A stretch of 33,098 nt of DNA from Provencibacterium sp. Lineage in GTDB: Bacteria; Bacillota; Clostridia; Oscillospirales; Ruminococcaceae. Positions 1 to 7,362 of this stretch are shown piece by piece. The position numbers were made by a program, and so were the translations under genes. The notes below the pieces were generated by a model, which was not told the DNA's origin, searched no databases, and saw only the letters and a list, made by a program, of their open reading frames with translations. Each line of letters opens with the position of its first letter. The first letter of the stretch is position 1. The stretch spans positions 1-33,098 of the forward strand of contig JAAWAN010000017.1 of the NCBI GenBank assembly GCA_022792175.1, written 5' to 3'.

Positions 1-51
1 CCGGAACGATTCGGATAAAAGGCAGAAACCGCCACTCCCCGGTCTTGATAT

Positions 52-87
52 CCTCCTTGTTCCGCTTGACAAAGCGGAACAAGGAGG
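52..87 (-). other. 16-bp perfect stem-loop downstream of lysC
   Basis: Positions 52-67 pair without mismatch with 72-87, leaving a four-base loop. The stem starts 12 bases beyond the lysC stop codon. On the transcribed (minus) strand no run of T follows it, so it is not a textbook intrinsic terminator. It may protect the 3' end of the thr/lys operon mRNA or act in a leader of whatever lies left of the window. The structure is certain as a sequence palindrome; its role is inferred. Confidence 0.6.
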
Positions 88-99
88 CTCTCTCAGCCT

Positions 100-1305
100 T
101 TATGCTAAAAACGCATCGTGTACGGCGTTCAGCGCGCGCGTGGAATCCGCCTCATCGATGAGCACCGAAATCTTGATTTCGCTGGTGGAAATCATCTGAA
201 TGTTGATGTTCGCCTCGCTGAGCGCCTCAAACATTTTGGAGGCCACGCCGGGATTGGCAATCATGCCTGAGCCGACAATCGAAAGCTTGGAGATGGTGTC
301 ATCGCAGACCAGATTCTCATAGCGCAGGCTCTCGCGCACCTCCTCGAGCAGCGCCATCGCCTGCCCGGCATGCATGCGCGAAACGGTGAAGGAGATATCC
401 TTGGTGCCATCGCGTCCGATCGACTGCAGAATGATATCGACATTAATCTTGCGCGCCGCCAGCAGCGAGAAAATTTTGAAGGCAATGCCCGGCACATCCG
501 GCACGCCGACGACCGAGATGCGGGCCACATCGTTATCTCTGGCAACGCCCCTGATTAACATTTTTTCCACCTTTACGACCTCCTTGACTTCGGTACCGCT
601 CTTCTTTTCCAGGCTGGAGAGTACCTCCATTTTTACATTATATTTCTTCGCCATTTCCACCGAGCGGTTGTGCAGCACCTGCGCGCCGAGAGAGGCAAGC
701 TCGAGCATTTCATCATAGGTGATTTCATCCAGCTTGCGGGCGTTTTTAACCAGCCGCGGGTCGGCAGTATATACACCGTCCACATCGGTGTAAATCTGGC
801 AGCGGTCGGCATGCAGCACCGCCGCCAGAGCAACGGCGCTCGTATCCGAGCCGCCGCGGCCGAGGGTGGTAACGTCGTCATACCGGTTTAAGCCCTGAAA
901 GCCTGCCACGATAACGATATTGTGCTTTGCGAGCTCGTTTTCCACCCGCTCCTTCTCAATCCGGCGGATGCGCGCCCCCCCATGGTTAGAGTCGGTGACA
1001 AACCCGGCCTGCCAGCCGGAAAGGGAAACCACCGGAAAGCCCTGCTTTTCAATCGCCATTGCCAAAAGCGCCGCCGACATCAGCTCGCCTGCCGAGAGCA
1101 GCGCATCCATCTCCCGCTTGCTCGCCTTGGGGTTAATCTCCCCAGCCTTTTCAATCAGATCATCGGTGGTGTCCCCCTGCGCGGAAACCACCACCACCAC
1201 ATCGTGCCCCATTTTATAAGTATCGGTGATGATCCGGGCAACATGGTTTACCCGTTCGGCATTCGCCACCGAGGAGCCGCCGAATTTCTGAACAATGATT
1301 CCCAT
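100..1305 (-). CDS. lysC: Aspartate kinase
   Basis: Phosphorylates L-aspartate to 4-phospho-aspartate, the first step of lysine, threonine and methionine synthesis, in the cytosol. The protein (401 residues) begins with the nucleotide-binding motif KFGGSS at residues 7-12, has the kinase-core motif TTLGRGGSDTSA in mid-protein, and ends in two ACT domains (about 255-325 and 335-401) that usually carry feedback inhibition by lysine and/or threonine. A longer frame opens at 1362, but the ATG at 1305 has GGAG six bases upstream and gives the normal N-terminus MGIIVQKFGG. It is the last gene of the UPF0735-hom-thrB-lysC operon, 130 bases after thrB. Length and motifs are those of a monofunctional Firmicutes aspartokinase; which amino acid inhibits it cannot be read from the sequence. 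Confidence 0.95.
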   Translation of the reverse strand: MGIIVQKFGGSSVANAERVNHVARIITDTYKMGHDVVVVVSAQGDTTDDLIEKAGEINPKASKREMDALLSAGELMSAALLAMAIEKQGFPVVSLSGWQAGFVTDSNHGGARIRRIEKERVENELAKHNIVIVAGFQGLNRYDDVTTLGRGGSDTSAVALAAVLHADRCQIYTDVDGVYTADPRLVKNARKLDEITYDEMLELASLGAQVLHNRSVEMAKKYNVKMEVLSSLEKKSGTEVKEVVKVEKMLIRGVARDNDVARISVVGVPDVPGIAFKIFSLLAARKINVDIILQSIGRDGTKDISFTVSRMHAGQAMALLEEVRESLRYENLVCDDTISKLSIVGSGMIANPGVASKMFEALSEANINIQMISTSEIKISVLIDEADSTRALNAVHDAFLA

Positions 1306-1365
1306 CTTACTCTCCATCCCTTTCAAAAGGTCCGGCTTTTTCCGGGCCCCCGCTTTTTTCACCTT

Positions 1366-1402
1366 CGCCGGCCGTTTCCGGCGGCCCTGCCGAAAACAGG
1401 GC
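1366..1402 (-). other. Paired small stem-loops between thrB and lysC
   Basis: In the 130-base gap before lysC two six-bp inverted repeats sit side by side: 1366-1371 with 1378-1383, and 1384-1389 with 1397-1402. A third, weaker CCGG/CCGG pair lies nearer the lysC start. None is followed by a T run on the minus strand. They could tune mRNA stability or lysC translation. No lysine-riboswitch architecture was seen. Confidence 0.35.
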
Positions 1403-1435
1403 TGCTAACAGTATATGCCGCCGGCTTTCTCCGGG

Positions 1436-2329
1436 CTAATCCAGTTTAACGGCCGCTCCCCGGTTATCAATCGAAAGCATGCGCAGCTGCCAGCCGGCCA
1501 TACTGTTTTCCTTAAGCCAGGCCGCCGCCTTTCCCTCAAAATCAAACAGGTCAGTGTTGACGATGGCCATCACCGTCGGGCCCGCGCCGCTGATGAAAGC
1601 GGCATAGGCGCCGAAATCACAGGCCATGTTAAAAATCTGCTGTGCCCCCCTTATCAGCGGCAGACGGTACTGCTGGTGCAGCCGGTCGCCGCAGGCGGCG
1701 CGCAGGTTCTGATAATCGCCCGAATAGAGCGAAACGCTCATCAGCGCCGCGCGGGAGAGGTTAAAAACCGCATCCCGGTGGGAGACCTCCTGCGGAATAA
1801 CCCCTCTCGCCTTGGAGGTCTTGAGCTCAAAGTCCGGGATAAAGGCGGCAAACATCAGGTCATCCTTAATCGTCTGCTTCACATGATAAACCCGTCCGTC
1901 CTCAATAACGGCCGTTACCAGACCGCCGAGCAACGCGGGGGCTGCATTGTCCGGGTGGCCCTCCAGGGTGGCGGCAAAGCCGAGCAGCTCATCGTCCGAG
2001 AGCGGGCAGCCCATCAGGTGGTTGGCTGCGAGCAGGCCGCCGACGATGCAGGCGGAGGAGCTCCCCAGCCCCCGCGCAAGGGGAATATTGTTCGTCTGCT
2101 TAATTTTCAGGCCGGAAAGCGGCCGACCGCAGACATCATAGAGATATTTGACCGTTTTATAGACGAGGTTCTGCTCGTTTTTCGGAATCCTCACCGAATC
2201 GGTGGAGGTAATCTCCAGCCGGTCGTTTTCCTCAATTTCCAGATAGTTATACAGCGTCAGCGACAGGCCGAGCGCATCAAACCCCGAGCCGAGGTTTGCG
2301 CTGGTTGCCGGAATCTTGACCTTGACCAT
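1436..2329 (-). CDS. thrB: Homoserine kinase
   Basis: GHMP-family kinase that phosphorylates L-homoserine to O-phosphohomoserine, the substrate of threonine synthase. The 297-residue protein has the family start VKIPATSANLGSGFDALG and the glycine/serine-rich ATP loop PLARGLGSSSA near residues 85-95. A C-terminal ISGAGPT motif is also typical of GHMP kinases. Length is normal for ThrB. The start is set by the conserved N-terminus, since no strong ribosome-binding site stands directly upstream. It lies 51 bases after hom and upstream of lysC. No threonine synthase gene is in the window, so thrC must lie elsewhere. Confidence 0.95.
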   Translation of the reverse strand: MVKVKIPATSANLGSGFDALGLSLTLYNYLEIEENDRLEITSTDSVRIPKNEQNLVYKTVKYLYDVCGRPLSGLKIKQTNNIPLARGLGSSSACIVGGLLAANHLMGCPLSDDELLGFAATLEGHPDNAAPALLGGLVTAVIEDGRVYHVKQTIKDDLMFAAFIPDFELKTSKARGVIPQEVSHRDAVFNLSRAALMSVSLYSGDYQNLRAACGDRLHQQYRLPLIRGAQQIFNMACDFGAYAAFISGAGPTVMAIVNTDLFDFEGKAAAWLKENSMAGWQLRMLSIDNRGAAVKLD

Positions 2330-2380
2330 AAGGCGAATGCCGTTCCTTTCCTGGAAGATTTACTTTTCGGCGGGCGGGCC

Positions 2381-3616
2381 TCAGTAATCCAGCACCCGGA
2401 TGGCGGAGCAAAGCTCCACCCCCTCCTTCTCCAGCTGCTTTTTTGCCTCCTCCAGCTGCGCCTCAGTGCGCTCAGGAGTGATAAAGGCGCATTCCTCCTC
2501 CGGGGCCTCTGCCCGGTGCAGGAAACGCAGCTCCCCGAAAAGGGCGGATGCTGCCGCCTTTGCCTTTCTGCCGCGGCAGCAGAGATAAAAGACCGCCGGG
2601 GCCTGCCGCCAGTCGCAGACAGTATCTGCCGCCGAATCGGCCCAGCAGAGCGAGCATATGGTCCCCTCCGCCTTCACGCAGTCGATAATATCGCCGACGA
2701 CGGCCGAAGCGGTCGGCAGCTTGCCCGCGCCCTTGCCGTAGAAAACAACGTCGCCGGTGGCATCCCCGCGCACCAGGATGCCGTTAAAAACATCATCCAC
2801 CGAGGAGAGCTGGCTTTCGTGGGAGATGAAGGCGGGGGAAACCATGGCAAACAGCCGCCCATCCGGCAGCTGGCGCGCACGGCCGATGAGCTTGATAACG
2901 CCCCCCCAATCCTCCGCATACTGCACATCGCACAGCGATACGCGGGTGATCCCCTCGGTGTGCACCTCCTGAGGATAGACATGCCTGCCATAGACGAGCG
3001 AGGCAAGAATGCAGATTTTGCGGCAGGCATCCGCCCCCTCCACATCCGCAGTGGGGTCGCGCTCGGCATAGCCCAGGCTCTGCGCAAGGGAAAGCGCCTC
3101 GGAAAAGGGCATGCTCTCGCGGATCATTTTGGTCAGAATAAAATTGGTGGTGCCGTTTAAAATGCCGGCGATTTCAGAAATCTCGTTGGCCGCCAGGCAC
3201 ATGTGCAGCGGGCGGATAATCGGGATGCCCCCGCCGACGCTCGCCTCAAACAGATAGTTGACATTGTTCTCTTTAGCCAGGCGCAGCAGCTCGGCGCCCT
3301 TACCTGCCACCAGCTCCTTGTTGGAGGTGACGACGCTCTTGCCCGCCGAGAGCAGCCTTTTGGAATAGGTGAAGGCCGGCTCCATCCCGCCCATCACCTC
3401 GGCGACGACCGAAATTTCCGGGTCGTTTAAAATCGTTTCAAAATCGTGGATGACCATCCCGGCATAGCTGCTTTCCGGAAAGTCCCTCAGGTCCAGGATA
3501 TATTTTACCTCTATATCCGTGCCGGCACGCCGGCGGATGCTCGCAGAATTTTTATCGCACAGCTCCACTACCCCGGAGCCGACGACGCCGAAGCCCATTA
3601 CTGCTATTTTTTCCAT
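2381..3616 (-). CDS. hom: Homoserine dehydrogenase
   Basis: Reduces aspartate semialdehyde to homoserine with NAD(P)H, at the branch point to threonine and methionine. The 411-residue protein has an N-terminal Rossmann motif (GFGVVG at 8-13), the substrate-domain signature DPTADVEGADACRK with its conserved lysine near residue 210, and a C-terminal region of about 90 residues that fits a divergent ACT regulatory domain. GAGGAG stands six bases before the ATG. It follows the UPF0735 gene by 45 bases and precedes thrB. The last third is Cys/Ala/Glu-rich and less typical than the catalytic part, so allosteric behaviour is uncertain. Confidence 0.95.
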   Translation of the reverse strand: MEKIAVMGFGVVGSGVVELCDKNSASIRRRAGTDIEVKYILDLRDFPESSYAGMVIHDFETILNDPEISVVAEVMGGMEPAFTYSKRLLSAGKSVVTSNKELVAGKGAELLRLAKENNVNYLFEASVGGGIPIIRPLHMCLAANEISEIAGILNGTTNFILTKMIRESMPFSEALSLAQSLGYAERDPTADVEGADACRKICILASLVYGRHVYPQEVHTEGITRVSLCDVQYAEDWGGVIKLIGRARQLPDGRLFAMVSPAFISHESQLSSVDDVFNGILVRGDATGDVVFYGKGAGKLPTASAVVGDIIDCVKAEGTICSLCWADSAADTVCDWRQAPAVFYLCCRGRKAKAAASALFGELRFLHRAEAPEEECAFITPERTEAQLEEAKKQLEKEGVELCSAIRVLDY

Positions 3617-3661
3617 CTGGCACTCCTCTTTTTTGCCGCCGCCCGCAGGACGTCCGGCTGC

Positions 3662-4093
3662 TTAAACGTTCGAAACCCGGATAACGCCATGAACCGAGGA
3701 CATCACCGAGATAATCTGCTCGGGAGAGATATGCTGCTCCAGCCGCAGCGCCACCGATACCAGCGCCACGCCATCTACCGGAATATTCTGATTGACTGTA
3801 ATAATATTGGCTCCTTCCCGGTAGAGCTGGGTCAGTACGTTGGAAAGAACGCCCGGCTCATCCTCGAGCGTCGCCGTTAGGGTGATAAGGCTCTGCTGCA
3901 TCTGCTCATCAAACCGGTGCACATAATCCTTATACTTATAAAATGCGCTGCGGGAGATACCCGCCATCCGCGCCGCCTGTGAAGAATTGGCCGCCTTTCC
4001 CTGTGCAATCAGCTGCTTGGCATGCACAACGCGAACAAATACATCCGGCGCCACAGCGCTGTCCACCAGCAGATATTTCGGGGATTCCGCCAT
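3662..4093 (-). CDS. UPF0735 ACT-domain protein (PheB-like)
   Basis: Small cytosolic protein (143 residues) of the UPF0735/PheB type. Residues about 35-60 (NSSQAARMAGISRSAFYKYK) resemble a short helix-turn-helix, and residues about 70-143 form an ACT domain with the usual DEPGVLSNVL ligand-loop motif. ACT domains commonly bind amino acids. It is the first gene of the hom-thrB-lysC operon, with AGGAGG seven bases before the ATG. Its position and architecture suggest an amino-acid-sensing role in this pathway, perhaps on DNA or on hom. That is inference: the family has no settled function, and in Bacillus the relative lies beside pheA. Confidence 0.88.
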   Translation of the reverse strand: MAESPKYLLVDSAVAPDVFVRVVHAKQLIAQGKAANSSQAARMAGISRSAFYKYKDYVHRFDEQMQQSLITLTATLEDEPGVLSNVLTQLYREGANIITVNQNIPVDGVALVSVALRLEQHISPEQIISVMSSVHGVIRVSNV

Positions 4094-4134
4094 AAGTCCG
4101 CCTCCTGAAAACGTCTGTCTTGCTCACAAAAACA

Positions 4135-4163
4135 ATCTTATCATTTCCTGCGACAGCATACAA
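4135..4163 (-). promoter_or_regulatory. Promoter of the UPF0735-hom-thrB-lysC operon
   Basis: On the minus strand TTGTAT (4158-4163) and TAAGAT (4135-4140) are separated by 17 bases, with a TG one base before the -10 (extended -10). The predicted start lies about 35 bases before the first ATG, leaving no room for a T-box or riboswitch. The rest of 4094-4330 holds only small palindromes and no clear terminator for the upstream alr gene. Confidence 0.6.
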
Positions 4164-4330
4164 TAGGCGTCTCCCCGGATTATGGGGATTTATCTCCCAA
4201 TTGCGCAAAAAATCTCCGGATATCTCCTGCATACGCGGTTTTATAAATCCGATGCATGGCTGTGCGAATGCAGGGAAAAGAAAAAGATTTTGTATAGAAT
4301 GCGAGACGGCTTGCAGAAGAGGGATGAGGA

Positions 4331-5518
4331 TTAAAAGCCGAGGTCCTTTAATCGCAATACCTCGCATGCCTGTCCATCCCGGAAATAGAGCCGGGGCACC
4401 CGCTTGCCGATGAGGCAGACGATTTCATAGGAGATGGTGCCGATGGCCCCCGCCATCTCTTCGATGGGGAGAACGCTCTCCCCGTCCGACCCGAAAACGG
4501 TCACCACATCCCCGGCCTGTACGCCGTTTATCCCGGTAACATCGAGCATCAGCTGATCCATGCAGACCCGTCCCACTACCGGGACTCGCTGTCCGTGCAG
4601 CAGCATCTCCCCGCAGCCGGACAGGGCGCGGTGGTAGCCATCCGCATAGCCAATAGGGAGGGTTGCCAGCTGCATGAGGCTATCACTCATAAAGCTGCGC
4701 CCATAGCTGACGGCGCGCCCGGCGGGAAGCTCCTTAACCATTGAAACGGCACTTTTAAGCTGCATGGCAGGCAGCAGCCGGGCGCATTCCCGGCAGCAAT
4801 CCCCCGGATAGAGCCCATAAAGAATCAGCCCCGGCCGTACCATGTCCAGATGCATCTGCGGAAAGCGCAGCGTAGCCGCGCTGTTGCAGCAGTGGCGGAT
4901 GGAAAAGCGGATGCCGCGCCGCTCGAGCGCCTGCAGCACTGCCATAAAGCGTTCAAACTGAGCGACGGTATAGCGGTCATCCTCACTGCCGTTTTCATCG
5001 GCGCTGGCAAAATGGGTAAAAATCCCCTCGCCGTTCAGGTTGGGCAGCGCCGCCGCCTCGGCAATTTCCTGCGCGCAGCGCTCGGGAAAAAAGCCGTCAA
5101 ACCCGATGCGGGCCATACCGCTGTCCACCTTGATATGGATATTTACCGTTACGCCCTGCCGCCCGGCCTGCTGCTGCAGGCTTCTGGCATATTCCGTGCA
5201 GAAGACCGTCTGGGTAATTTGGCGGGCGGCCAATGCCCCCGCCTCCTCGGGCGGGGTGGTCCCCAGAATCAGAATGGGCTTTGTAATCCCCGCGTCCCGC
5301 AGGGAAAGCGCCTCCTCCAGATTGGAAACGCCGAACCAGTCGGCGCCCGCCTGCGCCATCTCCTGCGCGCAGAAACGGTCGCCGTGCCCGTAGGCATCCG
5401 CCTTGACCACTGCCATAAGCCGGCAGCCGGGCTGCAGCAGGCCTCGGATTTCATGAAGATTATGGCGCAGGGCGCTGAGGTCCACCTGCGCCCAGGTCCT
5501 GCGAAGAAAGTCAAGCAT
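4331..5518 (-). CDS. alr: Alanine racemase
   Basis: PLP-dependent enzyme that interconverts L- and D-alanine for peptidoglycan synthesis. The 395-residue protein has the PLP-lysine motif AVVKADAYGHG with Lys39, the phosphate/substrate-region motif KVDSGMARIG, and the catalytic-tyrosine segment AVSYGRSF in the C-terminal domain. Two in-frame ATGs lie close together; the one at 5518 is preferred because AAGAAGG is nine bases upstream and the resulting N-terminus fits the family. It overlaps the end of the 65-residue membrane-protein gene by eight bases, so translation is probably coupled. Length is slightly above the usual 370-390 residues because of a short C-terminal extension. Confidence 0.95.
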   Translation of the reverse strand: MLDFLRRTWAQVDLSALRHNLHEIRGLLQPGCRLMAVVKADAYGHGDRFCAQEMAQAGADWFGVSNLEEALSLRDAGITKPILILGTTPPEEAGALAARQITQTVFCTEYARSLQQQAGRQGVTVNIHIKVDSGMARIGFDGFFPERCAQEIAEAAALPNLNGEGIFTHFASADENGSEDDRYTVAQFERFMAVLQALERRGIRFSIRHCCNSAATLRFPQMHLDMVRPGLILYGLYPGDCCRECARLLPAMQLKSAVSMVKELPAGRAVSYGRSFMSDSLMQLATLPIGYADGYHRALSGCGEMLLHGQRVPVVGRVCMDQLMLDVTGINGVQAGDVVTVFGSDGESVLPIEEMAGAIGTISYEIVCLIGKRVPRLYFRDGQACEVLRLKDLGF

Positions 5519-5708
5519 CCTCCTCATCCTTCTTTCCCGGTTTCGCTGTAAAAAGCAGGTTGACTGCCACCGCATTGCAGAGAATCGAAAGCACCAGAAG
5601 CGCCACCGTCAGCGCTGGCGCCCTGCCATGAAAAAGCAGCAGAATATAGCCAATCAGGCAGCTGACTCCTGCAATAAGCAGAATTAGCGCCCATTTTTTT
5701 CTTGTCAT
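5511..5708 (-). CDS. Small two-helix membrane protein upstream of alr
   Basis: A 65-residue protein with a basic start (MTRKKW), two hydrophobic helices (about 6-25 and 32-54) and a charged tail (KPGKKDEEDA), so both ends probably face the cytosol. I do not recognise a family. The frame continues far upstream to 6053, but that part is rich in unlikely residues and contains the promoter. The ATG at 5708 has AAGG nine bases before it. Its stop overlaps the alr start, which makes a two-gene operon and suggests a cell-envelope link. No function can be assigned. Confidence 0.7.
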   Translation of the reverse strand: MTRKKWALILLIAGVSCLIGYILLLFHGRAPALTVALLVLSILCNAVAVNLLFTAKPGKKDEEDA

Positions 5709-5886
5709 CGCCACTGTCCTTCCTGAACCGGCGCCGTTTGTCCTGCCGCCGGAGCAGCCCGGATCCCCCCGCCGCTCCGGCTCAACCATAGAACACGTTC
5801 CAGCCCCTTTTCCGGCCTTCAAAAGGGCCGTTTCAAAAAAAGCCGCGAACACTGTCCGGCAAAACGGCGCTCTATTCCGACAATTA

Positions 5887-5915
5887 AGTATAGCAAAAAA
5901 AGGAAGCGGATACAA
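5887..5915 (-). promoter_or_regulatory. Promoter of the small membrane protein-alr operon
   Basis: TTGTAT (5910-5915) and TATACT (5887-5892) on the minus strand are 17 bases apart. The predicted leader of about 170 bases (5709-5880) contains GC-rich complementary stretches but no recognised riboswitch. Just upstream, 5946-5952 and 5959-5965 form a seven-bp AT-rich inverted repeat (ATTTAAA/TTTAAAT) that could be an operator. Confidence 0.6.
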
Positions 5916-6069
5916 TCCTTTTCTGGCGGCGGCCCAGGACACAGCATTTAAAGTACATTTTAAATACGCCTGCCCTCGGCAGCAGCTCCGGCGCCGAAAA
6001 AATGAATATGGCTTGCCATAAGAGAGGAAAGAGTGTATTCTAAAGCAGCACAAAGAGGATATTCAGCTT

Positions 6070-6090
6070 TCATCCGCTGTCAGCGGATGA
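6070..6090. promoter_or_regulatory. 21-bp operator-like palindrome
   Basis: A perfect palindrome with ten-base arms (TCATCCGCTG and CAGCGGATGA) around a single central T. It lies 55 bases before the TTG start of the nagA-like remnant and in the divergent region shared with the alr operon. It may be an operator left from an amino-sugar regulon, or simply a stem-loop. No regulator gene is next to it. Confidence 0.4.
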
Positions 6091-6144
6091 TGAAGAAGGG
6101 ACAGGCTTTGGCAGCTCAGGCTGAAAAAGAAAGAGGAACAGAAA

Positions 6145-6465
6145 TTGAAAGCATGGATTAGAGGCGGCACCCTGCTGATACCCTGCCGCAAGCTTATGCA
6201 GAGCGGGCTGCTCCTGGAAAACGGAAAAATCCTCGGTCTGCTCGCTCCCGGGGAAGCGCTGCCCGGGGAGATTGCTGCCATGTCCCGTCAGGTGCGCAGC
6301 ATGCACCCTCCGGCCGGCATCCCTCTGCGAGGCGGTGCGCATGGCGCCACCAATAAAGGCATTCTCGCCGAGGGCTATGATGCCGACGTTATCCTGTTCG
6401 ATGAACAGGTGAATATCACCCGTACGCTTGTCATGGGCCGCACTGCTCAAAAAATAAGCGGGAAG
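6145..6465 (+). pseudogene. nagA: Internally deleted nagA-like amidohydrolase remnant
   Basis: The reading frame starts at a TTG with AGAGGA seven bases upstream. About 42 residues resemble the N-terminal beta-sandwich of N-acetylglucosamine-6-phosphate deacetylase (IRGGTLLIP, LLENGKILGL). The frame then jumps to a segment matching the C-terminus of the same family (KGILAEGYDADVILFDE, VNITRTLVMGRT). The catalytic barrel, with its HxH and other metal ligands (roughly 280-290 residues), is absent. The native stop is also missing and the frame runs on into repeat copy A. It cannot encode an active deacetylase. Another amidohydrolase is possible as the ancestor, but the C-terminal motif favours NagA. 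Confidence 0.7.
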
Positions 6466-6470
6466 AAAAG

Positions 6471-6505
6471 GGTCTGCTGCAAAATACAAAATTTTGCAGC
6501 AGACC
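6471..6505 (-). terminator. Intrinsic terminator of the trkA pair
   Basis: The 15-bp stem with a five-base loop is followed on the minus strand by a T-rich stretch. It lies about 170 bases beyond the end of the trkA-like gene at 6678. It is H1 of repeat copy A and may work in both directions. Confidence 0.6.
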
Positions 6506-6599
6506 TTTCTGAAAAACCGTTTTTGGGACAGGTTTACTCCCCGAATTTCGCGCTGCCCCGCGAACCCGCTATTTTTTCCGGTTCCTGCAGACTGCAGGA
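6471..6599 (+). repeat. Dispersed multi-hairpin repeat, copy A
   Basis: Four successive inverted repeats: H1 6471-6485/6491-6505 (15 bp, no mismatch), H2 6525-6528/6538-6541 (weak), H3 6547-6552/6559-6564, H4 6583-6590/6592-6599. It aligns over its length with copy B (23907-24037) and copy C (21097-21222, opposite strand), most clearly at GAAAAAC after H1, AATTTCGC before H3 and TTTTTTCCGGTT before H4. Read leftward, H1 is followed by CCCTTTTCTT, so it can terminate the trkA operon. Confidence 0.75.
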
Positions 6600-6677
6600 G
6601 CGCCCCCTTCGATTTCTTCTGCGTGCCGGGATGCATTTTTTTACAGTCTGTTCTATTCTGCAGCGCGCCCTTCCTCT

Positions 6678-7346
6678 CTACTCCTCCACCGGCAGGTGCA
6701 GCGCCAGAAGGATACTGCGCATGGCGTTGTTCTTTGCAAGCACGACCAGCCGGTCGCCGGAGAGCACCTGTGTATTGCCGCGCGGAACAAGCAGCTGCTC
6801 CTCCCGGGTAATCGAAACGATGATCGAATCCACCGGCAGCTGCAGCTCCCCGAGAGTAATACCGCTCAGCCGGTAATCATCGGGGATGCTCAGCTCGCTC
6901 AGCGAGGCCTCCCCCCGGTTGAGGGAGACTAACAGCCGGAAGGAGGAAGCGTCAATCTCCCTTTCCAGCAGGTTCGCAATGTTGTCAGTCACCGAGATGG
7001 GGATATCCACCCCCAGCTGCTTCATCACTCCGGCATTTTTCGGGTTGTTCACCCGGGCGAGGGTGCGCCCCACCTGAAAGCGCTTTTTCGCCAGCTGGCA
7101 GACAATGAGGTTGTCCTCATCCTTGCCAGTCACGCTCACCAGCGCATCCGCATAAAGCGTCCCGGCACTCTCCAGAACGTCAATCAGCGAACCGTCCCCA
7201 CAGGTGACCGGCAGATCCAGCAGGTTGGAGAGCTCGGCGCAGCGCGTCCGGTTAATCTCTACTACCCGGGGCTCGTGCCCGTGGGAAAGCAGCGTCTGCG
7301 CCAGGTGAAAACCCACCTTCCCGCCGCCTACTATGATGATAACCAT
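6678..7346 (-). CDS. trkA: TrkA-type potassium uptake regulatory protein (distal copy)
   Basis: Cytosolic gating subunit of a Trk/Ktr potassium channel. The 222-residue protein starts with a Rossmann RCK domain (GGGKVG at 7-12, acidic ribose-binding end VVEINR) that binds NAD(H) or ATP, followed after about residue 140 by a TrkA-C domain. That domain binds c-di-AMP in several Firmicutes relatives. It begins 16 bases after the second trkA-like gene, so the two probably form hetero- or homo-octameric rings made from one transcript. No membrane subunit (TrkH/KtrB) is nearby. Length is normal for a single-RCK protein. Confidence 0.9.
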   Translation of the reverse strand: MVIIIVGGGKVGFHLAQTLLSHGHEPRVVEINRTRCAELSNLLDLPVTCGDGSLIDVLESAGTLYADALVSVTGKDEDNLIVCQLAKKRFQVGRTLARVNNPKNAGVMKQLGVDIPISVTDNIANLLEREIDASSFRLLVSLNRGEASLSELSIPDDYRLSGITLGELQLPVDSIIVSITREEQLLVPRGNTQVLSGDRLVVLAKNNAMRSILLALHLPVEE

Positions 7347-7362
7347 CCTCTGTTAGCCCCCT

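Noticed and set aside
4094-4330. T-box or lysine/threonine leader before the UPF0735-hom-thrB-lysC operon
   Set aside because: No T-box core, no AGGG/ACC-type specifier structure, and the promoter found leaves a leader of only about 35 bases.
5709-6053. N-terminal extension of the 65-residue membrane protein to 180 residues
   Set aside because: The extension covers the predicted promoter, has no ribosome-binding site and reads as random Cys/Arg-rich sequence.
6466-6876. Continuation of the nagA-like frame as a 243-residue protein
   Set aside because: It runs through repeat copy A and then antisense through the trkA-like gene; nothing resembles a protein family.
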